Shown here: piece by piece, positions 26,409 to 33,770 of the stretch | Numbering within the stretch: the stretch's first letter is position 1 | How the letters are laid out: every line of letters begins with the position of its first letter | Origin: Ensifer sp. IC4062 | Lineage (GTDB): Bacteria; Pseudomonadota; Alphaproteobacteria; Rhizobiales; Rhizobiaceae | Direction of reading: 5' to 3' | DNA: 64,000 bases | Assembly: GCF_020193575.1 (NCBI RefSeq) | Contig: NZ_JADYVD010000020.1 | Coordinates: forward strand, 1-64,000 | Translations under genes and position numbers: made by a program | Notes under the pieces: model-generated | Databases searched by the model: none | What the model was told of the DNA's origin: nothing | Seen by the model: only the letters and a program-made list of their open reading frames with translations

Positions 26409-27497
26409 TCAGACGGTGTGGCCCCAGGCTGTTGCGTATTCGTCAAGCTGCTGTTGTGAAAACCGGCGTATCTCGGCCGGTTCTTCCAGATATTTCCGGT
26501 ACCATGCGACGGTCATGGCGACCGCATCGTCCAGGCGAAGCAGGGGCCTCCAGCCGAGTTCGACGTGCGATTTCGTGCTGTCGAGCCGCAGAACCACGGA
26601 TTCTTTCGGTTCGTCGGCACGGCGCTCGATGACATATTCGGGCGCGGCCTCGCCCCAGTGGGCGACAACCAGTTCGGCAAGCCTACCGACGTTGACGGTT
26701 GCCTCCTTATCGGGGCCGAAGTTCCAGCCGCCGGCAAAGCGCTGACCGGCGTCGATCAAGCCGGCAGCAAGCATGAGATAGCCGCGGATCGGCTCCAGCA
26801 CATGTTGCCAGGGCCTGATGTTCTTTGGGTTTCGCAGCCGCGCCAGCGTGCCGGTTTCGACGGCGCGCACCAGATCCGGGATCAGCCGATCCGCGCCCCA
26901 ATCGCCACCGCCGATGACATTGCCGGCACGTACCGTGGCCAGCTGCGGCCCTTCGGGATCGCTGAAGAAGGAAGCGCGATAGGCGGCAGCGACGAGTTCG
27001 GCGCAGCCCTTGGAAGAACTGTAGGGATCACGCCCGCCCATCGGGTCGCTTTCCCTGTAGCCCCAGACCCATTCGCGGTTGTCGTAACACTTGTCGCTGG
27101 TGACGACGACGACGCCCCGAAGCGAAGGCATGCGGCGAGCCGCGTCCAGCACGACGGCGGTCCCGACCACATTGGTGAGATAAGTGTCGACCGGCGTCTC
27201 GTAGGAGGCGCGGACGACCGCTTGGGCGGCCATATGGATGACAAGGTCGAAATCCTGGCCGTCAATGCTTTGGCTGAACCCGGCTTCCGTCCGAATGTCG
27301 CCGATGCGCCCATCGACGAGGCCATCGAGATCCACGGCTTTGCAGAAGGAAGGCGCCGTCGGAGGCAGCGCGACGCCAACTACGTTCGCGCCGAGACGCC
27401 GGAGCCAGAGCGATAGCCATCCGCCCTTGAAACCGGTATGCCCGGTCACCAGCACGCGGCGGTTGCGCAGCACCTGTGAAAGGTAGGTCTCGTCCAC
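26409..27497 (-). CDS. rfbG: CDP-glucose 4,6-dehydratase
   Basis: The 362-residue SDR enzyme starts at a GTG at 27497, 6 bases after GGAGG. TGHTGFKGGWL at 18-28 is the NAD-binding loop specific to RfbG. VVTSDKCYDN and YSSSKGCAEL carry the catalytic Thr, Tyr and Lys, and ADRLIPDLVRA follows in the substrate domain. It converts CDP-glucose to CDP-4-keto-6-deoxyglucose, the substrate of the RfbH product encoded next. The order rfbF, rfbG, rfbH matches the classic 3,6-dideoxyhexose pathway. Confidence 0.93.
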   Translation of the reverse strand: MDETYLSQVLRNRRVLVTGHTGFKGGWLSLWLRRLGANVVGVALPPTAPSFCKAVDLDGLVDGRIGDIRTEAGFSQSIDGQDFDLVIHMAAQAVVRASYETPVDTYLTNVVGTAVVLDAARRMPSLRGVVVVTSDKCYDNREWVWGYRESDPMGGRDPYSSSKGCAELVAAAYRASFFSDPEGPQLATVRAGNVIGGGDWGADRLIPDLVRAVETGTLARLRNPKNIRPWQHVLEPIRGYLMLAAGLIDAGQRFAGGWNFGPDKEATVNVGRLAELVVAHWGEAAPEYVIERRADEPKESVVLRLDSTKSHVELGWRPLLRLDDAVAMTVAWYRKYLEEPAEIRRFSQQQLDEYATAWGHTV

Positions 27498-27512
27498 GGC
27501 GGCCTCCGCACT

Positions 27513-28334
27513 CTAGGCCGTTGCCTGTGGCTGCTGGGGCGAAGCGGTCGCGGAAGCGGGGCTTCGTTCAAACTGCAGCCACGGCGGGTCGTCCGTTTCG
27601 GCGAGGCCGTTGAGGTAGTCGCGGTCGCGCACCGTGTCCATCGGATGCCAGAAGCCCTTGTGCTTGTAGGCAAAGAGCTGGCCGTCCCTGGCAAGGTTTG
27701 TCAGGGGCGACATTTCAAGCGGCTCCGCTGCACCGGGAATATAGTCCAGCACGCCGGGCTCGAAGACGAAGAAGCCCCCATTGATCCAGGTTTCGTGCTT
27801 GCGTACTTTTTCGGTGAACTCCACGACCTGGTCGCCTTCGAGCTCCAGGTTGCCGAAACGCGCCGGCGGTTGCACGGCGGTAACGGTTGCAAGCCGGCCG
27901 TGCGAGCGGTGGAAGGCGAGGAGTGCCTCGATGTCGATATTGCCGACACCGTCCGAATAGGTGACCATGAACGTGTCGCCGTCGAGCCAGTCGCGCAGGC
28001 GCAGCAACCGTCCGCCGGTCATGGTCGACAGCCCCGTGTCGACAACCGAGACGTTCCAATCCAATGGATGAACCGGGCGAAGGACCATCGAACCGCTTCC
28101 AAGCGCCACCGTGAAGTCCGCGGTCGACAAATGGAAATTGTGGAAGAAGTTCTTGATGGACATGCATTTGTAGCCGCCCGCGACCACGAAATCGTGGTAG
28201 CCCCAGTGGCTGTAGATATCCATGACGTGGAGAATGATGGGCTTTCCGCCGACCTCCACCATCGGTTTCGGAATGCGGGTGGTTTCCTCCGCGAGGCGCG
28301 ATCCAAAGCCTCCGGCGAAAAGAACGACTTTCAT
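27513..28334 (-). CDS. rfbF: Glucose-1-phosphate cytidylyltransferase
   Basis: The product has 273 residues from the ATG at 28334 with GGAGG upstream. An in-frame upstream ATG at 28382 is less likely. The nucleotidyltransferase signature LFAGGFGSRLAEET and PKPMVEVGG appear at once, followed by VTYSDGVGNID and FWHPMDTVRDRDYL near the end. It makes CDP-glucose from CTP and glucose-1-phosphate and heads the four-gene CDP-sugar operon. The last ~20 residues, rich in Ala, Ser, Pro and Gln, extend beyond the usual ~257-residue family length. Confidence 0.94.
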   Translation of the reverse strand: MKVVLFAGGFGSRLAEETTRIPKPMVEVGGKPIILHVMDIYSHWGYHDFVVAGGYKCMSIKNFFHNFHLSTADFTVALGSGSMVLRPVHPLDWNVSVVDTGLSTMTGGRLLRLRDWLDGDTFMVTYSDGVGNIDIEALLAFHRSHGRLATVTAVQPPARFGNLELEGDQVVEFTEKVRKHETWINGGFFVFEPGVLDYIPGAAEPLEMSPLTNLARDGQLFAYKHKGFWHPMDTVRDRDYLNGLAETDDPPWLQFERSPASATASPQQPQATA

Positions 28335-28728
28335 GACGGCCTCCAACAAGGTCAGGAGTGGAATTCCGGTTGGGTCATCCAATCGGTGCCGTGCGTGTGT
28401 TTCGTGAACACGCGCGCAAAGACGCCTATATCGGCAAGTAAGTCAAAAGCAGCTGAAAGCCGGAAAGGCGCGCAGATTTTTTGTATAAATACGACTGTAC
28501 TTAAGTTAAATTCCGCTGAATAATACTCGGTAATTTGATATATGATGAATATGCTATCTGACCTTCCGTAAATCCGCAAGCTGCAGAGGTGTCAGGATAA
28601 ACCTTGCGTCCTTGTCAGGATTGTTCCGGGAGGCGTTGAAAACAGCCATTTTCGATTATTGAAAACGCGAGCCGTGTTCGCCTGTACAGCATAAGTTCGC
28701 AAAAATATTTTCTATCCGGAGTATCTTA
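28335..28728. other. Divergent promoter region, AT-rich
   Basis: These 394 bases separate the minus-strand CDP-sugar operon from the plus-strand GT-C gene. The stretch 28430-28580 is strongly AT-rich, as expected for promoters of both directions. A small inverted repeat (GCGTGT 28393-28398, ACACGC 28408-28413) lies in the leader of rfbF. No open frame looks real. GGAG precedes the ATG at 28729. Confidence 0.45.
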
Positions 28729-30345
28729 ATGACAAATGTTGAAGAGATTTCCGTTGCAAAGATCATCGGGCAATCAGTAAAGCCAAGGGCGCTATTGTTC
28801 AGCGCCGGGATGGTTGTCCTTTCGGCGCTGCTTTTATTTTGCTTGCTGCTTCGCATCATGAACTACGAGGTGCGCAAGGACGAGCAGCTATACGTCCCGC
28901 CAATCCGGCTGCTTGACCAGTATCAGATTTATACCGACTTCTTTTACAATCATCCGCCCGGTTCCGCCTGGTTGTTCTACGGAGTCGGCAAGATCGTCGG
29001 TTCGGATCACCTCTTGCTCACGGGCCGAGTTTCGATGTTCTTGGCCTGGCTTTTGCTTGTGGCCGTCATCGGCTGGATGACCTATGCGCTCACTCGATCG
29101 GCGCTCGTCGCCTGGTGCGCCGCCGTCCTGACGGTCACGAATGAGCTCTTCCTGTCGCAGACGGGGATGACGGCGACGAACAATTTGCTGCCGCTGCCTT
29201 TTTCGCTCCTCGGCATCGGGCTCTTCGTGCTCGCGGTCAAGGATGGGCGCGCCCTGCCGCTGGCGATTGGCGCAGCGGGTTTCTGTTTGTCAATTGCGGC
29301 GAGTTTCAAGATCAGTGCCGTCGCCTTCATCCCCCCCGTGGCGATCGCAGCCTTCTTCTTGCCGCGCGGGTACGATTTTCGCCAACGCGTCCTGCGCGTC
29401 GCCCTCCCGCTGGCGCTCGGGGGATTGCTCGGTGCACTTCCGATCCTCGTTTCGCTGGTTTCCGACCCGCAATTGTTCCTCGCCCATGTGCTTGGCTATC
29501 ACACCGGTCCACATCTGCAATACTGGCGAGATCCGGCGGTCGAGTCGGACGGCGCGTCCGTCTCGTGGGCTGCCAAGTTGCTGCTTGCGCAAAGTGTCTG
29601 GCTATCCGCGACGGTCGCCGTCGCTATTTCCGCGGTTCTCATGCTCTTTCTTGCCGGGCTTCTGTCGCCGGCCGGAAATGGGCGGCTGCCGGTGGCTCCG
29701 CTGCTCGTGGTCGCGGGAGCCTTTGTTTGCAGTGTCGCGCTGAGCCTGATCCCGACGCCCAGCTTCCCGCAATATTTTGGGCCGCCGCTGATATGCTTGC
29801 CGCTGGCGCTCGCGCTGCTTTATTCCGGCCTCGATCATGAAACGCGCCGTTACATGCAACCGGGCCTGGTTGCCGCAACGATCGTCGTGCTCGTGGTCGC
29901 AGCGCCTCGCCTCGTGCAATATCTTCCGTCGGTTGCGCAGCCACAGCGGTGGACGACGCTGCGGGTACATGCGGCAGGCGAGACCGTTGCCGAGCGCCTT
30001 GCGGCCGCGGGCGTCAGCGGCAAGGTCGCGACCATCTCGCCTATCTATCCGCTCGAAGGCGGGCTTGCGGTTTACCAGGAGCTTGCGACCGGGCCTTTTG
30101 CCTACCGGATAGCCGATATTGCCGACCCGAAACTTGCCGCTTTCTACAAGATGACGTCTCCGACGACGATTGGCGCGCTGTTCGAGGCCGATCCGCCTGC
30201 AGCCTTGCTGCTCGGCTTCGACGAGGCTCTGGAGAGGCCGATGCTCGCCTATGCGCAACACAACGGCTACGTTGTTTCGTCCGACCTTGGGATCAAGGAC
30301 CGATATGGGTCGCCGGTGCTGTACGTCAGGCCGCAGGCGGATTGA
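28729..30345 (+). CDS. GT-C membrane glycosyltransferase, ArnT/PMT-like
   Basis: The 538-residue protein has about ten or more hydrophobic helices. The first periplasmic loop holds an Asp-Glu pair (Asp51, Glu52 in RKDEQLY) in the place of the catalytic acid of GT-C enzymes, followed by FYNHPPGSAWLFYG, typical of family 39/83 transferases. The C-terminal ~120 residues form a soluble periplasmic domain. These enzymes move a sugar from a polyprenyl-phosphate donor to an acceptor outside the inner membrane. Donors could come from the GtrB or UbiA modules nearby. It is a single-gene unit, with a hairpin at 30372-30393 just downstream. Confidence 0.85.
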   Translation: MTNVEEISVAKIIGQSVKPRALLFSAGMVVLSALLLFCLLLRIMNYEVRKDEQLYVPPIRLLDQYQIYTDFFYNHPPGSAWLFYGVGKIVGSDHLLLTGRVSMFLAWLLLVAVIGWMTYALTRSALVAWCAAVLTVTNELFLSQTGMTATNNLLPLPFSLLGIGLFVLAVKDGRALPLAIGAAGFCLSIAASFKISAVAFIPPVAIAAFFLPRGYDFRQRVLRVALPLALGGLLGALPILVSLVSDPQLFLAHVLGYHTGPHLQYWRDPAVESDGASVSWAAKLLLAQSVWLSATVAVAISAVLMLFLAGLLSPAGNGRLPVAPLLVVAGAFVCSVALSLIPTPSFPQYFGPPLICLPLALALLYSGLDHETRRYMQPGLVAATIVVLVVAAPRLVQYLPSVAQPQRWTTLRVHAAGETVAERLAAAGVSGKVATISPIYPLEGGLAVYQELATGPFAYRIADIADPKLAAFYKMTSPTTIGALFEADPPAALLLGFDEALERPMLAYAQHNGYVVSSDLGIKDRYGSPVLYVRPQAD

Positions 30346-30785
30346 AAGCGTGACCAGCGCGGTGCTTGGCGCGCAGTCGTTTTCATGACTGCGGCCTGCG
30401 TTCAGATTGCGCGGGAGCGTCCCATGCCAGCAAGAACAGTCGGCCTGGCACGCCCGTCAGCAAAATTGGAAGAGGCGAGCCTGCTGGTTGGTGATAACTT
30501 TAAGTTGCTTTGATGCGGAGTCATTATTGCTTGACCACCTGTCACCGATTGATCTATCGTTCGGTGGATACTGAAAGTAATGGTATTAATCTTAAGTATA
30601 TGTGTATCAGAATATCGGCCGCATCCGGTATCTTCTGCCAGCCAACACATGCTTTGGCGTCGCGATAGGCTATGCCTCCGTCGAGCCCGTGGGCTCTGAT
30701 TTGCTTCTTGCTTTTAGGCTGCCTAACTCGGACGTTGCAACCAGCAAGTGTTAAGTCTGGATACCCGCCCACTAGGGAGGATGTC
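30346..30785. other. Intergenic region with a hairpin
   Basis: There is no convincing gene in 440 bases. A 7-base stem at 30372-30378/30387-30393 (CGCAGTC/GACTGCG) follows the GT-C gene by 26 bases but has no T-run. The part from about 30490 to 30620 is AT-richer and may hold the promoter of the SGNH-MBOAT-ACP-FkbH operon. Confidence 0.4.
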
Positions 30786-30917
30786 ATGACATTGAGGTTA
30801 TTCACCAAAGGCAGACGGCGGCAAGGCCGGGAGCTTTGTCGTCGGAGGAGCGGCAAGACCCGCCGCTCAGGATACCGAGCTCACCACCGTATTAAACCGA
30901 ACCTCGGGCTCCTCTGA
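30786..30917 (+). CDS. Possible 43-residue basic peptide upstream of the acylation operon
   Basis: An ATG 5 bases after a strong AGGGAGG ribosome site opens a 43-codon frame, very rich in Arg and Lys (RRRQGRELCRRR, RRSGYRAHHR), that ends 2 bases before the ATG of the SGNH gene. The spacing would couple its translation to that gene, so it may be a leader peptide or a small protein. The composition is unlike a membrane or secreted peptide. I do not recognise it, and chance is possible. Confidence 0.4.
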   Translation: MTLRLFTKGRRRQGRELCRRRSGKTRRSGYRAHHRIKPNLGLL

Positions 30918-30919
30918 CA

Positions 30920-31927
30920 ATGAGACGGCTTGCGATGTTGCTGTGGCCTGCCCCTCCGGCGCTACGGCTTGACAGTTGGGTATCCTACATTGCCTGCACT
31001 GTGGTGACGGCGATGGTTGCGGGTGCCGTCTACTTCCTCGCTCTCGTGACCTTGGAGAGGCTTGGGCGGCTGCCTCCGCCAGCGCTTACCAATAGCCTCT
31101 GTTCGGATGAGAAGCTCGCTTTTCTGCGCGACAACGATCCGAAGGCGCCGACGGCGCTCATCCTCGGGTCATCAGCTGCCTGGCGTGGTATAGCGAGTGA
31201 GGAAATCGCCCGCCGATATCCGACCGCGAGGCCACTCAATGGCAGTTTCTGCGGGCTGCAGCTCAACCAAACCGAGTTCGTCGCCGACTATCTGCTGCGC
31301 CGGTACCCGAATATTCATGACGTGCTGCTCCTGCTCAGCCCGATTGATATGGACGCCTGTACAGGCACCGAGGCGCGGCTGTTCGACAGGAGCGACGTCG
31401 ATGACTATTTGGCAAGCGAAGGCCCGGTCTGGACCTATTACTTCAAATATTTCGATCCTGTCGCGCTGGCTCGCAACGCCAGCTTCGTCAAGGCCGCGCG
31501 CGAGAATAGGCTTCCCTTCTATCCGCTGATCTTCACCGCCTACGGCGACGGCCCGCAGACCACTGATATCAGTCGCAAGCTCGACAGAGGACGTTTCGAC
31601 GCCATCGACCCGGCCTGCGTCGCGTCGCTGCGGAGACTGGCGCGCGCGATTGCCGACGGCGGCCGGCAACTGACCGTGGCGTCCCTCCCGTTGCGACCGA
31701 ACGGGGTCGAGAGTGCCGACAGGGCTGCGATCCACGACCAGATGGTGCGAGAGATCGAGAGCGCGATCGCCGGGACGAACGCTGTTTTCTGGGACGGCGA
31801 GCGCGCAGCAAAGATGAATGCGAGCGACTTCGTCGATGCTATCCATCTGCGCTGGCCGGGTGCTCGACGCTTCACGAGCCAACTCGTCACGGCCACAGGC
31901 TTCGGTGCTGAAGGGATCGCGGAGTAA
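30920..31927 (+). CDS. SGNH/AlgJ/DltD-like membrane-anchored acylation partner
   Basis: The product has 335 residues with one N-terminal membrane helix (about 22-46) and a periplasmic domain. ILGSSAAWRGI (Gly83-Ser84-Ser85) aligns with the GDS nucleophile block of SGNH proteins, and DFVDAIHLRWPGA near the C-terminus supplies the Asp-x-x-His (Asp306, His309). Such proteins pair with MBOAT acyltransferases in alginate acetylation and D-alanylation, where they deliver the acyl group to the polymer. The MBOAT gene follows 5 bases later. I place it in the general family and not in a named subfamily. Confidence 0.8.
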   Translation: MRRLAMLLWPAPPALRLDSWVSYIACTVVTAMVAGAVYFLALVTLERLGRLPPPALTNSLCSDEKLAFLRDNDPKAPTALILGSSAAWRGIASEEIARRYPTARPLNGSFCGLQLNQTEFVADYLLRRYPNIHDVLLLLSPIDMDACTGTEARLFDRSDVDDYLASEGPVWTYYFKYFDPVALARNASFVKAARENRLPFYPLIFTAYGDGPQTTDISRKLDRGRFDAIDPACVASLRRLARAIADGGRQLTVASLPLRPNGVESADRAAIHDQMVREIESAIAGTNAVFWDGERAAKMNASDFVDAIHLRWPGARRFTSQLVTATGFGAEGIAE

Positions 31928-31932
31928 TCGAC

Positions 31933-33495
31933 ATGCTGTTCAACTCTGGCGTCTTCCTTCTCGGGCTGCTGCCGATTGCTCTGATCGGCTTCTTTGCCCT
32001 TGGGCTCGCGGGTCGGCGCAAACTCGCCATCATCTGGCTGACGCTCGTCTCGCTCGTCTTCTATGGTTGGTGGAATGTGGCCTATGTGCCGCTGCTGCTA
32101 GGCTCCATCGTCGTTAATTATGGGATCGGCACAGTACTCACCCGGCGGAAGGTGAAGAGCCTTCTGATAGCCGGCATCGCTCTTAACCTAGTCCTCCTCG
32201 GGTACTACAAATACGCTGGTTTTCTCCTGGCCACGGTCGATAGCATGCTCGATCTCGGCCTGCCGGTTCCGACGATCCTTCTGCCCCTGGCGATCTCGTT
32301 CTTCACATTTCAACAGATTGCGTTTCTTTGCGACGCCTATGAGGACGTGGCGGCGGAGCGCAGTTTTGCCAATTATTGCCTGTTCATCACCTTCTTTCCG
32401 CATCTGATCGCCGGGCCTATCACCCATCATAAGGAGATGATGCCGCAGTTCGACGACGCGCGGATCTTCAAGCCGCAATCGCGGATGCTGGCACTCGGCG
32501 GTACGGTCTTTGTCGTCGGCCTTTTCAAGAAGGTGATTATCGCCGACACCATCGCATTGTGGGCGAACCCGGTATTCGCCGCCGCCGGCAAGGGCGACCC
32601 GCTGCAGATGCTCGAGGCCTGGGGCGGCGCACTCTCGTACACGCTGCAGATCTATTTCGACTTTTCCGGTTACTCGGACATGGCGATCGGCCTCGGTATG
32701 CTGTTCGGCATCCGTTTGCCGTTCAACTTCGATTCGCCGCTCAAGGCGCGCAACATCATCGACTTCTGGTCGCGTTGGCACATGACGCTCACCCGGTTCG
32801 TGACCGCCTACATCTACAATCCCTTGAGCCTGAGCTTGACGCGGCGCTGGCTAGCGAGCGGCAGGCCGGGCCTGCGTCGCGGCAACACCAGCCCAAAAGC
32901 CTTCCTGGTTCTTCTCGCCGTACCGACGATCCTGTCGATGGTAATCATCGGCTGGTGGCATGGCGCCGGCTGGCAGTTCGCCGCCTTCGGCCTGGTGCAC
33001 GGGCTGTTTCTCACCATCAACCATGGCTGGCGGATGCTCAAGATGCGCTGGCGGTGGCGCCTCGACAGCGATCGGCTGATCCATGTCGTCCCCTCGGTTC
33101 TGATGACGATGGGATGCGTCATGATCGGTCTCGTGTTCTTCCGCTCTCCCGACCTTGCGACGGCGCTTCACCTCTTACGGTGCATGGCCGCCTTCAACGG
33201 CCTCGGCTTCCATTCGTCTGAACTCCTGGATTGGGACACCGTGCAATTGCAGCTCCTGCTGCTGGCGATCGTCTGGTTCCTGCCAAACGTCCAGGAGTGG
33301 TTGCACCATTACGAAACCGGTCTGGGTGAGGTGCGTTCGGCGACATGGTTCGGTCGTAAACAACGGATGGTGCATCGGATGTTCGCCTGGCAGCCAACGC
33401 CTGCGTTCGCCGTCGTCACCGGCCTGATCGGTTTTCTGGCGGTCACCCGGGCGCTGTCGGCGGCACCCACCATGTTCCTCTATTTTCAATTCTAA
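31933..33495 (+). CDS. MBOAT O-acyltransferase, AlgI/DltB-like
   Basis: The 520-residue polytopic protein has about ten or more membrane helices. MBOAT features include FYGWWN, ISFFTFQQIAFLCDAY, FFPHLIAGPI, YFDFSGYSDMAIGLG, FWSRWHMTL and the catalytic His343 in WWHGAGW. It carries acyl groups from a cytoplasmic donor to a periplasmic acceptor. Here the donor is most likely the acyl carrier protein encoded 15 bases downstream, as in the Dlt system. Together with the SGNH partner and FkbH it forms a polymer acylation machine. Confidence 0.93.
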   Translation: MLFNSGVFLLGLLPIALIGFFALGLAGRRKLAIIWLTLVSLVFYGWWNVAYVPLLLGSIVVNYGIGTVLTRRKVKSLLIAGIALNLVLLGYYKYAGFLLATVDSMLDLGLPVPTILLPLAISFFTFQQIAFLCDAYEDVAAERSFANYCLFITFFPHLIAGPITHHKEMMPQFDDARIFKPQSRMLALGGTVFVVGLFKKVIIADTIALWANPVFAAAGKGDPLQMLEAWGGALSYTLQIYFDFSGYSDMAIGLGMLFGIRLPFNFDSPLKARNIIDFWSRWHMTLTRFVTAYIYNPLSLSLTRRWLASGRPGLRRGNTSPKAFLVLLAVPTILSMVIIGWWHGAGWQFAAFGLVHGLFLTINHGWRMLKMRWRWRLDSDRLIHVVPSVLMTMGCVMIGLVFFRSPDLATALHLLRCMAAFNGLGFHSSELLDWDTVQLQLLLLAIVWFLPNVQEWLHHYETGLGEVRSATWFGRKQRMVHRMFAWQPTPAFAVVTGLIGFLAVTRALSAAPTMFLYFQF

Positions 33496-33510
33496 GGGAG
33501 TATCGACACG

Positions 33511-33744
33511 GTGGACGAGATCTACGAACGGTTGGAGACGATCTTCCGGGACGTCTTCGACGACGACGGCCTGATCGTCACTCCGCAGCTCACTGCGACG
33601 GATGTCGAAGGCTGGGACAGTATGATGAACGTGCAGCTCATGCTGAGCATCGAGCGGGCGTTCGAGGTGCATTTCTCGGCCAGCCAGATCGCTTCCTTGC
33701 GCAATGTCGGCGAGCTCGCTGCGCTGATCCAACGCATGAGCTGA
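33511..33744 (+). CDS. Stand-alone acyl carrier protein
   Basis: The product is a 77-residue acidic helical protein with GTG start and AGGGAG ribosome site. Ser37 in GWDSMMN is the phosphopantetheine attachment site; the canonical motif is D-S-L. Helix content and length match dedicated carrier proteins. It lies between the MBOAT gene and the FkbH-like gene, so it probably carries a short acyl group made by FkbH and passes it to the MBOAT. It differs from the fatty-acid ACP in its unusual N-terminus. Confidence 0.92.
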   Translation: MDEIYERLETIFRDVFDDDGLIVTPQLTATDVEGWDSMMNVQLMLSIERAFEVHFSASQIASLRNVGELAALIQRMS

Positions 33745-33770
33745 GCGAGTTGCAGCCGGGAGGGCTGGAT

